The notes below the pieces were generated by a model, which saw only the letters and a list, made by a program, of their open reading frames with translations, made no database searches and was not told where the DNA came from. Source: Saprospiraceae bacterium (GTDB lineage Bacteria > Bacteroidota > Bacteroidia > Chitinophagales > Saprospiraceae). Taken from it: a stretch of 64,000 nt of DNA. The DNA is taken from positions 558,001 through 622,000 of the forward strand of contig CATQHI010000003.1 in NCBI GenBank assembly GCA_958295895.1, given 5' to 3'. The position numbers and the translations under genes are program-made. This document shows positions 41,618 to 50,568 of this stretch, piece after piece (positions within the stretch are counted from its first letter, which is position 1; each line of letters starts with the position of its first letter).

Positions 41618-41642
41618 TAGCGACAACTCTAATCGTCGCTAC
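41617..41642. terminator. Bidirectional hairpin between moaE and moeB
   Basis: GTAGCGAC (41617-41624) pairs with GTCGCTAC (41635-41642) across a 10-nt loop between two convergent stops. No strong T-run. The stem shares GTAGCGAC with the hairpin at 11395-11424 and may belong to a REP-like family. Confidence 0.5.
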
Positions 41643-42673
41643 ACGGACACCCCTTTGATTCCTCCCTTTAAGCTATACACTTCCACCCCCGGTCGAGCTT
41701 TCCGCACCTGAGCCGCCAGTACTAGGCTAAGCTTTCCGGAGTTGCAGTAGACTAGGTAGCGCCCACCATTCTCCATGCGGGTAATGCACTCTCCTACCGG
41801 ATTCTTACCGTCGAGCCGCACCACCCCGGGCGGAAGCTCCGGTTCCCGTGCCTCGGATAGCATACTAAAGACTGCCGTGAATCCACTAGGCGTAAGGCTA
41901 TCGGCCATCACCTCCAGCGCATTACGCGTAACAGTGTCTGCCGGCTGTTCCAGGACGATTGGGTCTCGGTAGGTCTTCTGTAGCCTTACCCGGTGCTGGC
42001 TGTTATCGAGTGCACTGTAGGTGAGCAGACGATCAATGGGCGGATCGCCGATACCCAGCAAATAACACAGCGCCGCGTTGGCCTGTAGTAGCGCTACGAT
42101 ACCCACTGCCGTAGGTAATACCCCTGCCGTAGCACAGTCCGGCAGACTGGGATCGGGCTCTGGGTACACATCGCGCAGGTGAATACCCCCCGGCTCGTTC
42201 TCGAACAGGGCAAGGTAACCGGTAAAGCCCTGGGCGGCGGCGTACACTAATGGTGTGTGAAGCACCACACAGGCATCACTGATGAGGTGTTTGGTGACCG
42301 CGTCATCCGTGCAATCCAGCACCAGATCGGCTCCGGCTAGTAGCTTACGTACGTTACCCTCATTCAGGTGCGTTGCGAGGGATTGTATCCGCACGGTAGG
42401 ATTAAGGCGCCGAAGGTGTGCGGCAAGCTGCTCCGTCTTACTCTCTGGCTGGTCCATGCTGTAGAATACCTGGCGGTGTAGGTTGGACACTTCCGGTTTA
42501 TCTCCATCGATGAGGCGCAGATGACCGACGCCGGCTCCGGCCAGGTAGGCGGCTACGGGGCTACCGAGTCCACCGCAACCAACGACCACTACTCGGGCGG
42601 CGACTAGTCGCGCTTGGCCCTGCTCCCCCACCCCGTTGAGAATGACCTGTCGACTGTACCGTTCACTTGCCAT
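41639..42673 (-). CDS. moeB: MoeB/ThiF-type adenylyltransferase with C-terminal rhodanese-like domain
   Basis: 344 residues from the ATG at 42673, within the end of moaC. Residues 1-240 are an E1-like ATP-binding domain (RYSRQVILNGVGEQGQARL, VVVVGCGGLGSPVAAYLAGA, GDKPEVSNLHRQVFY, LVLDCTDDAVTKHLI) that adenylates the MoaD C-terminus. The zinc CxxC pairs of typical MoeB are missing, but PDCATAGVLPTAVG keeps the conserved Cys. Residues about 280-344 resemble a short rhodanese (YLVYCNSGKLSLVLAAQVRK), whose Cys could carry the persulfide for sulfur transfer. Eukaryotic MOCS3 has the same order of domains. Confidence 0.88.
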   Translation of the reverse strand: MASERYSRQVILNGVGEQGQARLVAARVVVVGCGGLGSPVAAYLAGAGVGHLRLIDGDKPEVSNLHRQVFYSMDQPESKTEQLAAHLRRLNPTVRIQSLATHLNEGNVRKLLAGADLVLDCTDDAVTKHLISDACVVLHTPLVYAAAQGFTGYLALFENEPGGIHLRDVYPEPDPSLPDCATAGVLPTAVGIVALLQANAALCYLLGIGDPPIDRLLTYSALDNSQHRVRLQKTYRDPIVLEQPADTVTRNALEVMADSLTPSGFTAVFSMLSEAREPELPPGVVRLDGKNPVGECITRMENGGRYLVYCNSGKLSLVLAAQVRKARPGVEVYSLKGGIKGVSV

Positions 42674-43160
42674 CAAAGTCACTTTTGCCGCCCCGCTTCT
42701 GCACTAGCCGTAGCCCGTCGATAGCGATGGCGTGCGACATCGCCTTACACATATCGTAGATGGTCAGCGCGGCTACGCTGGCTCCGTGTAGTGCCTCCAT
42801 TTCTACCCCCGTCTTTCCCTCGGTGGTGACGGTGCAGGTGATGTGTAGACTGTCCTCGTCCAGCGGGTCGACGGTAACCTGACACCCCTGAATGGGTAGC
42901 GGATGGCAGAGGGGAATGACCGACCAAGTTTGTTTGACGGCCATCGTAGCCGCTATAATGGCTGTCTGGGTAATGGAACCTTTTTTAGTTACGAAGTCGC
43001 TGCCGGTGAGCTCCTGCATGATTTGCTTACCCAATACAACCCGGGCCGCTGCGGTGGCTGATCGCTTGGTGACTGACTTACCACTTACATCGACCATAGC
43101 AGGCCGGCCGGCGTCGTCTAGGTGGGATAGGGGCATGGTAAGGGGTGGTTTATCCGCCAA
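42663..43160 (-). CDS. moaC: Cyclic pyranopterin monophosphate synthase MoaC
   Basis: 165 residues, the second enzyme of molybdenum cofactor synthesis, which closes the pyranopterin ring. Characteristic pieces are MVDVSGKSVTKRSATAAARV near 21, IPLCHPLPIQGCQV near 81 and GVEMEALHGASVAALTIYDM, CKA near 119, with the catalytic Lys and His. Overlaps moaA by 11 nt at its start and moeB at its end, so moaA-moaC-moeB form one operon read toward the convergent moaDE. Confidence 0.95.
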   Translation of the reverse strand: MADKPPLTMPLSHLDDAGRPAMVDVSGKSVTKRSATAAARVVLGKQIMQELTGSDFVTKKGSITQTAIIAATMAVKQTWSVIPLCHPLPIQGCQVTVDPLDEDSLHITCTVTTEGKTGVEMEALHGASVAALTIYDMCKAMSHAIAIDGLRLVQKRGGKSDFDGK

Positions 43161-44124
43161 TACTGGTCATGCTGGCAAAGATATTACCCTGCTGCTCCCG
43201 GCGCTCGGTTTCGTGGCCGGTGGCGTATTTGCCGTGTACGTAGGCCTGGATGAGTTCGGCTAGTTCGTAGTGTCCGATGCCGGCGCGGAGAAGGGGAAGA
43301 AGTTCGAGCCCCTTGGTGGAGTACAGGCAGTTGAGCATCGTGCCCTTCGGAGTCAGGCGCAGACGGTTACAGCTACCACACAGGCTACGGCTGTAGGCGG
43401 GGATGATGCCTACCCTACCCCGTGCGCCCGGCACCCGAAAGGTAACGGCACTACTACCCCGATCCTCACACTGCAGCAAATCTGGGTGAATGGTCCGGAT
43501 GCGCTCTAGCATCTCGCCGTAGGGTATAAAAACGTCGTGATTGCCATCATCGTCATTGAAGGGCATGGCTTCGATGAAGCGTACATCGAGTGCATGGTCC
43601 TGGGTCAGCGCCACAAAGTCCAGTAGCTCGTCCTCGTTTTGTCCCCGCATGACCACGACGTTGACCTTGACCCGGTAACCCCACTCGAGAAGTAACTCCA
43701 AGGCGTGACGCGTAGCGGCGTACTCGTCCCGGCGGGTGATCGCAAAGAAGCGTTCCGGGCGTAGCGTGTCTAGACTCAGATTGTAGGTCGTAAGGCCGGC
43801 GGTTGCAAGCTCGTCAAGGTACTTGGGCAGCAGCACACCGTTGGTGGTCATGGCTAGCTTTCCGAAGCGCTCCGCCAGTCCACGTACCAGTACCGGCAGG
43901 TCACGGCGCACGAGGGGCTCGCCACCGGTCAGGCGCACCTTGGTCACACCGAGCTCAGCTAGTACATCCGCCAGACGGAGGATTTCAGCGTAGGTAAGTA
44001 GCTCGCTGCGCGGTGCGAAGTCGATGCCTCCGGCCGGCATGCAGTAGCGGCAGCGCAGGTTGCAGCGATCGGTGACCGCCAGGCGCAGGTAGGTTAGCTG
44101 ACGGCCGTGTTGGTCAAGGAGCAT
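43150..44124 (-). CDS. moaA: GTP 3',8-cyclase MoaA
   Basis: 324 residues, a radical SAM enzyme that starts molybdenum cofactor synthesis from GTP. The SAM cluster motif is CNLRCRYCMPAGG near 22-34. The second cluster Cys are in CGSCNRLRLTPKGTMLNCLY near 258. VRLTGGEPLVRRDLPVLV is the GGEP SAM-binding motif. The protein ends in the conserved Gly-Gly (MTSIGG). It is the first gene of the moaA-moaC-moeB operon. No molybdoenzyme gene using the cofactor is seen in the window. Confidence 0.95.
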   Translation of the reverse strand: MLLDQHGRQLTYLRLAVTDRCNLRCRYCMPAGGIDFAPRSELLTYAEILRLADVLAELGVTKVRLTGGEPLVRRDLPVLVRGLAERFGKLAMTTNGVLLPKYLDELATAGLTTYNLSLDTLRPERFFAITRRDEYAATRHALELLLEWGYRVKVNVVVMRGQNEDELLDFVALTQDHALDVRFIEAMPFNDDDGNHDVFIPYGEMLERIRTIHPDLLQCEDRGSSAVTFRVPGARGRVGIIPAYSRSLCGSCNRLRLTPKGTMLNCLYSTKGLELLPLLRAGIGHYELAELIQAYVHGKYATGHETERREQQGNIFASMTSIGG

Positions 44125-44177
44125 TACGTAAGGTACGCCGCCAGGGGCAGAATGGTTCCGATTCCTACAAGTGGGTT

Positions 44178-46868
44178 CTACAACAGTTTTTCCAGACTAG
44201 CGATCTTAGCCCTAGCGTCCGCCTGCTTCTTGCGTTCTAGCTCGACTACCGCACCGGGGGCATTGGCGACAAAGCGTTCGTTATTCAGTTTCTTTTCTAC
44301 CGATTTAAGGAAACCCCGCAGGCGCGCGAGCTCCTCCTCCGTTTTAGCCCGCTCGGCAGCTAGGTCGACCTCGCCGGGTAGCATGAGGTAGGCCGTATCG
44401 TTACCGATGAGAAAGGGTAGACCATTTTCGGGTGCGCTATCCACTAGCGTCAGGGCAGAGAGGTTGCCTGCCTGCTGCACAAACTGGCTTGCACCTGCGT
44501 CCCCGCCCATAAGCTGTTCCATCCGTGGAGAGCGTAAAACGGCTAGATCAAGCGACTGACCGTGGGATATACCACGTTGATTGCGAATGTCCCGCACCTG
44601 AGTCACGGTATCCTGCAGTAGGTCGAACGTCCTTAGTACCTCACCATCAAATGGTTCTGCGGTAGGCCACGAACTGACAATACAGTCCCGGCCAGCCTCA
44701 CGTGACCGTAATTGATGCCATACCTCCTCGGTGATAAAGGGCAGGTAGGGGTGCAACAGGATCATCATCCGCTCGAACACCGAAATGGCCGCGTCGTAGG
44801 TGACCTGACTGAGCTGACCGTCGGTGGGCTTGATGGCTTCGAGGTACCAACTACAGAAGTCTGACCAGATGAGGCGGTAAAGTGTGACCATCGCCTCGCT
44901 CAGACGATACTCGGCCATGAGACGATCGACCTCGGTGATGGTCTCGTTGAGCTTGGCCTCGATCCAGCGGGTGGCTAGGGCGGCGGCGGGGTCGGGCGCG
45001 CGGTCGGTGACTTCGAAGGACTGAATCAGCCGGTTGGCGTTGAAGATCTTGTTGCAGAACTTGCGCCCCTGCTCGCAGAGCTGGCTTTCGTTGAGCACCT
45101 CGCCGTCCTGAATTGGGGCATCGAAGACGATGTCGTTACCGGCCGCGGCACTGGAGAGCATACCGTAGCGAACGCCATCGGCACCGTAGGTGCGTAGCAG
45201 TTCCATGGCGTCGGGACTATTGCCCAGTGACTTCGACATCTTACGGCGCTTCTCGTCGCGGACCATGCCCGTGAAGTAGACATCACGGAAGGGCATGCGC
45301 CCCTTTTGCTCCACAAACTCCTCCCCCAGCAGGTCCTCACTGAACTCGTAGCCGGCCATGATCATACGCGCGACCCAGAAGAACATGATGTCCCAGCCGG
45401 TGACCAGGTCGTTGGTGGGATAGTAGTAGCGCAGTTCCGTCTTGTCCTCGGCGAAGCCATCAAAAACCGACACCGGCCAGAGCCAGCTACTGAACCAGGT
45501 GTCGAGCACGTCCTCGTCCTGCTGTAGTTCCTCCGCCTTTAGACCGGGGTGCTTGATGCGGGCGTCGTGGAGCGCTTCCTCGAAGGTCTCAGCCACATAG
45601 ACCTCCTCGCCGTGGTACCAGGCCGGGATGCGCTGTCCCCACCAGAGCTGGCGGCTGATGCACCAGTCACGCACGTTGTCGGGCTCGAGCCAGGAGCGGT
45701 ACATGTTGACCATGCCCGGGGGGTGGAAGCAAACATCACCCCCCGTGACGGCCTCCAGGGCGGTGGCGGCCGTGGCCTCCATCTTCATGAACCACTGGAG
45801 GGTCAGGCGGGGCTCGACGACGGCGCTGGTGCGCTCGCTGCGGCCAATCTTGGTACGGTACTGCTTGATCTCGACCAGGTCACCGCCGGCCTTGAGCTGC
45901 TTGATGACCTCGACGCGGGCGTCAAAGCGGTCCATCCCAACGGCCACTTCGGCCAGTTCATTAAGCTTACCATCGGGGGTAAGAATGTCGATGACATCTA
46001 GGCCGTACTTCTCGCCCAGTGCGTAGTCATTCGGGTCGTGGGCGGGAGTGATCTTGAGGGCACCGGTACCAAACTCGTGGTCGACGTAGTCATCGGGAAT
46101 AACCGGTACCACCCGATGTACCAACGGCACGATAACCTTACGCCCGTGAAAGTGCACGTACCGCTTATCGTTGGGGTTAACGGCCAGGGCGGTGTCGGCC
46201 ATGATCGTTTCCGGCCGGCTGGTAGCCACCGTGATGTACTGATCGTCGGTGCCCTCCACGCGGTAGCGGACGTGGTACAGGTTGCCGTTTTCTTCGGTGT
46301 GGATGACCTCCTCGTTACTCAGTACGGTCTGGGCCTCGGGGTCCCAGTTGGTCATGCGCAGGCCGCGGTAGAGCTTGCCCGACTTATAGAGCTTGACGAA
46401 TACTTTGATGACGGCTTCGTACAGCGACGGCTCCATGGTGAAGCGGGTTCGCTCCCAGTCGCAGCTGGCTCCTAATAGCCGCAGTTGTTGGAGAATCACG
46501 CCCCCGTATTCTTCCTTCCAGGCGAAGGCATGCTTCAGGAATTCCTCCCGCCCAATAGCTGATTTCTTGATGCCCTGCTCGCGCAGTTTCGCCACCACCT
46601 TCGCCTCCGTAGCGATGCTGGCGTGGTCGGTGCCCGGTACCCAGCAGGCATTCTTACCGTCTAGGCGAGCTTTGCGGATCAGGATGTCCTGGATGGTGTT
46701 ATTGAGCATGTGGCCCATGTGCAGCACCCCGGTCACATTGGGGGGTGGGATCACGATGGTGTAGGGCTCGCGCTCGTCCGGGGTACTGCGGAAGTAGTGG
46801 CGGTCCATCCAGTGCTGGTACCACTTGGTTTCTACCTGCTGGCTGTTGTAGGCTTCTTTGGCGGACAT
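44178..46868 (-). CDS. valS: Valine-tRNA ligase
   Basis: 896 residues, a class I synthetase that charges tRNA-Val. The HIGH motif is PPPNVTGVLHMGHMLNN near 42, and the KMSKS motif is KMSKSLGNSPDAMELL near 541. The editing domain contains TSRPETIMADTALAV. The C-terminal coiled coil (ERAKTEEELARLRGFLKSVE, KKLNN) that grips the tRNA is present, so the protein is full length. A TATCTTTG box lies 19 nt upstream of the ATG. Residues near 787-793 (GGDAGAS) are encoded by a dispersed-repeat copy. Confidence 0.97.
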   Translation of the reverse strand: MSAKEAYNSQQVETKWYQHWMDRHYFRSTPDEREPYTIVIPPPNVTGVLHMGHMLNNTIQDILIRKARLDGKNACWVPGTDHASIATEAKVVAKLREQGIKKSAIGREEFLKHAFAWKEEYGGVILQQLRLLGASCDWERTRFTMEPSLYEAVIKVFVKLYKSGKLYRGLRMTNWDPEAQTVLSNEEVIHTEENGNLYHVRYRVEGTDDQYITVATSRPETIMADTALAVNPNDKRYVHFHGRKVIVPLVHRVVPVIPDDYVDHEFGTGALKITPAHDPNDYALGEKYGLDVIDILTPDGKLNELAEVAVGMDRFDARVEVIKQLKAGGDLVEIKQYRTKIGRSERTSAVVEPRLTLQWFMKMEATAATALEAVTGGDVCFHPPGMVNMYRSWLEPDNVRDWCISRQLWWGQRIPAWYHGEEVYVAETFEEALHDARIKHPGLKAEELQQDEDVLDTWFSSWLWPVSVFDGFAEDKTELRYYYPTNDLVTGWDIMFFWVARMIMAGYEFSEDLLGEEFVEQKGRMPFRDVYFTGMVRDEKRRKMSKSLGNSPDAMELLRTYGADGVRYGMLSSAAAGNDIVFDAPIQDGEVLNESQLCEQGRKFCNKIFNANRLIQSFEVTDRAPDPAAALATRWIEAKLNETITEVDRLMAEYRLSEAMVTLYRLIWSDFCSWYLEAIKPTDGQLSQVTYDAAISVFERMMILLHPYLPFITEEVWHQLRSREAGRDCIVSSWPTAEPFDGEVLRTFDLLQDTVTQVRDIRNQRGISHGQSLDLAVLRSPRMEQLMGGDAGASQFVQQAGNLSALTLVDSAPENGLPFLIGNDTAYLMLPGEVDLAAERAKTEEELARLRGFLKSVEKKLNNERFVANAPGAVVELERKKQADARAKIASLEKLL
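44489..44508 (-). repeat. Dispersed 20-bp repeat, copy 7
   Basis: Perfect consensus copy (A at position 9, A at 13), sense within valS, read G-G-D-A-G-A-S. This register differs by one base from that in sdaA, GT4 and DUF1415. Confidence 0.7.
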
Positions 46869-46887
46869 GGTCTTTGGTTGGGGCCGG

Positions 46888-46895
46888 CAAAGATA
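46888..46895 (-). promoter_or_regulatory. -7 box (TATCTTTG) for valS
   Basis: Perfect TAnnTTTG on the minus strand, 19 nt upstream of the valS ATG at 46868. No TTTG at -33 was seen. Confidence 0.5.
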
Positions 46896-46905
46896 GGTGC
46901 ATTGC

Positions 46906-47676
46906 TTAGAGCTGGTAGGCCGCAGTCAGTAGCAGGGTGGGAACAGAAGTCGTTGCTTCCCAACGGATATACGGTAGACCGCTGTTGAAACAGCGGTTTG
47001 TGCCATCGCAGGCTAGGCCTCTATCGATACGTAAACTACGTGGACGAAGTAGACTGCGCAAGTCCAGCCCGATTGCGAAGCGTGGGGATAAGTCGTACTG
47101 CGAGGATAGCGCCAGTGTGGCGGAAAATCGGTGGTGGAGGTCAAACTGGCGATAATTCTCCGAGGTGGCTGTATCAAAGACACGTTCCCCAAGCTCAGCG
47201 GTAGCCTCTACGAACGGCGGTCCCACTGGCTTCCCCTGCCCGTTCTTTCGGTAGTTTCTTGCAGTTATCTCCGCACCGACTAAGTACGTAGGTTGCACGG
47301 ATACCGTGTGGCGGAACCGCCCCGTAGCTAAGCGGAGGTAAGAAGCTAGGTAGATCACGGACTGGTTCAGGTTATACACCGTACTTACTTGATCATTTTC
47401 GAATAGACCATCGATCAAGCGATTAAGTAAAATCAGGTCCATCTCACCATCTCCGACCGCCAGACGCTGGTGCAGGTAGCCGGCCCCTATGCCGCAGGTA
47501 AGTCGGCCCACTTTCCCCACGCGGTAATTTATCTCAAGTGCCGCTGTGGGGCCGCCGTCGCGCTCTGCTACATGAAGCCCTGTTCCAAGCCCTAGTCTAA
47601 TCTCAGTACGATCGGTTTGGGCGTGGGCTGGTACGTAAACGAATACGAGAAAAGCAATGTAGATGAAGTATCTCAT
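46906..47676 (-). CDS. Predicted outer-membrane beta-barrel protein
   Basis: About 256 residues from the ATG at 47676 (an ATG three codons upstream is also possible). A signal peptide MRYFIYIAFLVFVYVPAHAQ is clear. The rest alternates short amphipathic strands with turns (LGLGTGLHVAERD, GRLTCGIGAGYLHQRL, SVIYLASYLRLATGRFRHTV, SATLALSSQYDLSPRFAIGL, PTLLLTAAYQL), a pattern of small outer-membrane barrels. It does not show a recognisable enzyme motif. It lies upstream of valS on the same strand, but valS has its own promoter box. Function unknown. Confidence 0.65.
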   Translation of the reverse strand: MRYFIYIAFLVFVYVPAHAQTDRTEIRLGLGTGLHVAERDGGPTAALEINYRVGKVGRLTCGIGAGYLHQRLAVGDGEMDLILLNRLIDGLFENDQVSTVYNLNQSVIYLASYLRLATGRFRHTVSVQPTYLVGAEITARNYRKNGQGKPVGPPFVEATAELGERVFDTATSENYRQFDLHHRFSATLALSSQYDLSPRFAIGLDLRSLLRPRSLRIDRGLACDGTNRCFNSGLPYIRWEATTSVPTLLLTAAYQL

Positions 47677-47762
47677 AGAATTCACGTTGGGAGAATAGGC
47701 CTAGTGTAAGGTAGACGGTACCTACCGGCACAACGTTGGTGAGCTAATGCAATAGATGGTGC

Positions 47763-48944
47763 CTACCCGATCGCCCGCTCCAAATCCCCCAAAATATCCT
47801 CCACCGCCTCGATGCCCACGCTGAGCCTTACCAGTCCATCGGTGATACCGTAGGCCAGCCGTTTTTCCGGCGGGATGCCCCGGTGGCTCATCGTAGCCGG
47901 ATGCAGCACCAGCGTATCCACGTCCCCTAGGGTAGGCGTGAGGGTACAGAACGTTAGGCGGTTCATGAATTGCTTAGCGGTCTCTAGTCCGCCGTCCAGT
48001 TCGAAGCTCAGCATGCCGCCGTGGGTATGCATCTGGCGCTCGATCAGCGCGGCATCCGGGTGGTCGGGTAGGCCCGGATAGTTTACTGCCGCGACCTTGG
48101 CGTGCTCCTCTAAATAATTAGCCACCCGCAGGGCATTCTCCGCGTGCCGCTCCATGCGCAGCGCCAGCGTCTTGAGGCCATTGAGCACCAACCAGGCATC
48201 CCAGGGGTTGCCGGAGCCCCCGAATAGTCGGTAGGTGGGCGTCAGTAGGTCCCGCATCATCCGCTCGTCGCGACACACTATTGCACCTGCGACCCCGCTA
48301 CCGTGACCATTCAGGTATTTAGTTGTGGAGTGCACGACCACGTCCGCCCCCAGGGTAAGGGGCTGCTGTACGATCGGGGTGGCGAAGGTGTTGTCCACCA
48401 CCAGCAGCGCACCGTAATGATGGGCTAAATCGGCTAGGTACTGTAGGTCGGTACACCGCAGGGTCGGATTGGAGGGCGTCTCGACGTAGATCACGCAGAG
48501 GTCTGCCGACTCACTGAGTAGGTCCTCGACTTCCTCGGTGTCGCGCAGATTCGCTACTACTCGCTTTACGCCCCGCCCCTCCAGTTGGTCAAGTAGGCTA
48601 CTAGTGCCGCCGTACAGATCGCCCTGGGTGAGGATGACGTGACCGGGCTGGCACAGGGCAAGTAGGACAGTCGAAATAGCCGCCATGCCGCTGCTACAGA
48701 ACAACCCGTAGGTATCTCCCTCCATTCCGTAGCCCTCTAGGGCAGCAATCTTCTCGGCCGCGGCGTCGATCGTAGGGTTCCCGAAGCGGCCGTAAATATG
48801 GCCCTCCTCCTTGCCGTCAAAAATATCCATGCCCTGCTCGATGGAGTCAAACACAAAGCTGGAGGCCGCTACGAGCGGCACCTGGTGGGGCGGATTGTAG
48901 TGACGCACCCGGGGGTCACGAACGGCAAGACTAGCGAGTTTCAT
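47763..48944 (-). CDS. Cys/Met metabolism PLP-dependent trans-sulfuration enzyme
   Basis: 393 residues from the ATG at 48944; upstream in-frame codons lack family resemblance and overlap a TATCTTGG box. Members include cystathionine gamma-synthase, cystathionine gamma-lyase and methionine gamma-lyase. The PLP Lys is in HSTTKYLNGHGSGVAGAIV near 203. GRFGNPTIDAAAEKIAALEG, FCSSGMAAISTVLLAL, YVETPSNPTLRCTDL and VDNTFATPIVQQPL are hallmark segments. Which reaction it performs cannot be decided from motifs. A dispersed-repeat copy encodes part of GSGVAGAI immediately behind the PLP lysine loop. Confidence 0.9.
   Translation of the reverse strand: MKLASLAVRDPRVRHYNPPHQVPLVAASSFVFDSIEQGMDIFDGKEEGHIYGRFGNPTIDAAAEKIAALEGYGMEGDTYGLFCSSGMAAISTVLLALCQPGHVILTQGDLYGGTSSLLDQLEGRGVKRVVANLRDTEEVEDLLSESADLCVIYVETPSNPTLRCTDLQYLADLAHHYGALLVVDNTFATPIVQQPLTLGADVVVHSTTKYLNGHGSGVAGAIVCRDERMMRDLLTPTYRLFGGSGNPWDAWLVLNGLKTLALRMERHAENALRVANYLEEHAKVAAVNYPGLPDHPDAALIERQMHTHGGMLSFELDGGLETAKQFMNRLTFCTLTPTLGDVDTLVLHPATMSHRGIPPEKRLAYGITDGLVRLSVGIEAVEDILGDLERAIG
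48281..48300 (-). repeat. Dispersed 20-bp repeat, copy 8
   Basis: Sense copy within the trans-sulfuration gene, matching 18 of 20 positions (TA instead of GG at the start; T at position 9). It is read S-G-V-A-G-A, the register seen in valS. Confidence 0.6.
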
Positions 48945-48970
48945 AGACGGGGCCCAAGATACCACTTCCC

Positions 48971-48978
48971 TACCTTTG
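48971..48978 (+). promoter_or_regulatory. -7 box (TACCTTTG) for rluD
   Basis: Perfect TAnnTTTG ending 4 nt before the rluD ATG at 48983, predicting a leaderless transcript. The divergent trans-sulfuration gene has a TATCTTGG box at 48954-48961, so the two promoters nearly touch. Confidence 0.5.
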
Positions 48979-48982
48979 GGGC

Positions 48983-50038
48983 ATGGAGGACGTGGAAGAA
49001 GACGAGACCCTGTACGAGGTACAAGAAATCCGGGTTGACCCCAAACAGTCTCCCATCCGCATCGACAAGTTCCTGACCGACAAGCTGGCCCGGGTAAGCC
49101 GTAACCGCATCCAGAACGGCCTACGCGATGGCTCCATCCTGGTCGACGGCCAGCAGGTCAAACCCAACCATAAAATCTCCCCCGGCGAACTGATCAGCCT
49201 GGTCGTGCCTACCCACGGGGACGGGGAGGCCGGCCTCCTGGCCCAGGATATCCCCCTCGACATCCGCTACGAAGATGAGGCTCTACTCATCGTCCACAAG
49301 CCCCCCGGCATGGTCGTCCACCCCGGCGTGGGCAATCCCGACGGCACCCTGGTCAACGCCCTGGCCTACTACCTCGGCAGGGAAGAAGACATCCCGGTAC
49401 TACCCGGCAACGACCGCGATCGCGTGGGGCTGGTCCACCGCATCGACAAGGACACCTCCGGCCTACTGGTCATCGCAAAGACCGAGCGCGCCATGGCCTC
49501 CCTGGCCCGGCAGTTTTTCGACCACAGCATCGAGCGTACCTACCAGGCCATCGTCTGGGGTACGCCGGACCCGCCGGACGGTACCATCGAGGGACACATC
49601 GGCCGCCACCCCCGCATCCGGCAGAACTACACCGTGTACACCGAGGCCGAGGCCGGCAAGCACGCTGTGACCCACTACCGTACCCTGGAAGACCTGTACT
49701 ACGTCAGCCTCTGCGAGCTCCAGCTGGAAACCGGCCGTACCCACCAGATCCGCGTGCACATGAAGAGCATCGGTAACCCCGTCTTCCAGGACAGCAAGTA
49801 CGGCGGCGACCGCATCGTAAAGGGCACGGTGTACTCCAAATTCAAAACCTTCGTCGAGCGCTGCTTCGAGCTCTGTCCGCGGCAGGCGCTGCACGCCAAG
49901 AGCATCGGCTTCATTCACCCCACCACGGGCCAGCGCGTCCACTTCGACAGCGGGCTGCCCGACGATATGCAGGCGGCCCTGGACCGCTGGCGCACCTACG
50001 TCGGTCACCGCCGCCTGACTAACTCCCTCGACGAGTGA
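48983..50038 (+). CDS. rluD: RluA/RluD-family 23S rRNA pseudouridine synthase
   Basis: 351 residues. An N-terminal S4 RNA-binding domain (RIDKFLTDKLARVSRNRIQN, then GSILVDGQQVKPNHKIS) precedes the catalytic domain. The catalytic Asp lies in VHRIDKDTSGLLVIAKTE near 155. LLIVHKPPGMVVHPGVG and LETGRTHQIRVHMKSIGNPV are the other conserved motifs. The protein isomerises uridines in helix 69 or equivalent sites of 23S rRNA; the exact target is inferred. The stop overlaps the GTG start of the DUF1415 gene, implying coupled translation. Confidence 0.93.
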   Translation: MEDVEEDETLYEVQEIRVDPKQSPIRIDKFLTDKLARVSRNRIQNGLRDGSILVDGQQVKPNHKISPGELISLVVPTHGDGEAGLLAQDIPLDIRYEDEALLIVHKPPGMVVHPGVGNPDGTLVNALAYYLGREEDIPVLPGNDRDRVGLVHRIDKDTSGLLVIAKTERAMASLARQFFDHSIERTYQAIVWGTPDPPDGTIEGHIGRHPRIRQNYTVYTEAEAGKHAVTHYRTLEDLYYVSLCELQLETGRTHQIRVHMKSIGNPVFQDSKYGGDRIVKGTVYSKFKTFVERCFELCPRQALHAKSIGFIHPTTGQRVHFDSGLPDDMQAALDRWRTYVGHRRLTNSLDE

Positions 50039-50568
50039 GTATAGCCACCGCGCGCACCCTGTCGTGGATTCACGGGGTAGTGGTGGGGCTTAACTTATGT
50101 CCCTTCGCGGCCGGTCCCTTGCGCAGAAAGCAAGTACACTGCGTAGAGTGTGATGACAGCACCGCCGAACAGGCCTTCTACCGGGCGGGGTCGCAGGTGC
50201 AATCATTGGTCGAACAGCCGCCGGATATCGTGGAGACGAGCCTGCTCATATTTACCGGTACCCCCTTCGTAAACTTTGCCGACTTTCTGGATTTCATCGC
50301 CGAAGTCGAAGTATTCCTTGTTGCTAGTGGAGCCGACGCACTGGTGCAACTAGCGCACTTTCATCCGCAGTACTGCTTTGCCGGGGTGCCGGCTGACGAT
50401 CCGGCCAACGCCACTAATCAGTCCCCCTACCCCACCCTCCAGTTGCTACGGGTAGCTAGTGTCACAAAAGCAGTAGCCGCGCATCCCGATCCGGAGGGTA
50501 TTCCGGAACGCAATGCGCGGCTACTACGGGATCAACCCGGCCTTATCGCTTCACGAAGGGGCGACTGA
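50035..50568 (+). CDS. DUF1415 family protein
   Basis: 177 residues with a GTG start at 50035 overlapping the rluD stop (GTGA). SWIHGVVVGLNLCPFAAGPL, FHPQYCFAGVPADDPANATN, QSPYPTLQLLR and AHPDPEGIPERNARLLRD are hallmarks of DUF1415. The NLCPF and FHPxYxF motifs with conserved Cys and His suggest a metal- or substrate-binding site, but the family has no established function. Residues 50-58 (RAGSQVQSL) are encoded by a dispersed-repeat copy and are identical to residues 38-46 of SdaA. The last 26 nt overlap the convergent T9SS-tail gene. Confidence 0.88.
   Translation: MSIATARTLSWIHGVVVGLNLCPFAAGPLRRKQVHCVECDDSTAEQAFYRAGSQVQSLVEQPPDIVETSLLIFTGTPFVNFADFLDFIAEVEVFLVASGADALVQLAHFHPQYCFAGVPADDPANATNQSPYPTLQLLRVASVTKAVAAHPDPEGIPERNARLLRDQPGLIASRRGD
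50183..50202 (+). repeat. Dispersed 20-bp repeat, copy 9
   Basis: Perfect consensus copy (T at position 9, A at 13), sense within the DUF1415 gene and read R-A-G-S-Q-V-Q, as in sdaA. Confidence 0.7.

Noticed and set aside
48945-48982. SAM or other riboswitch before the trans-sulfuration gene
   Set aside because: Only 38 nt separate it from rluD, too short for any known riboswitch.
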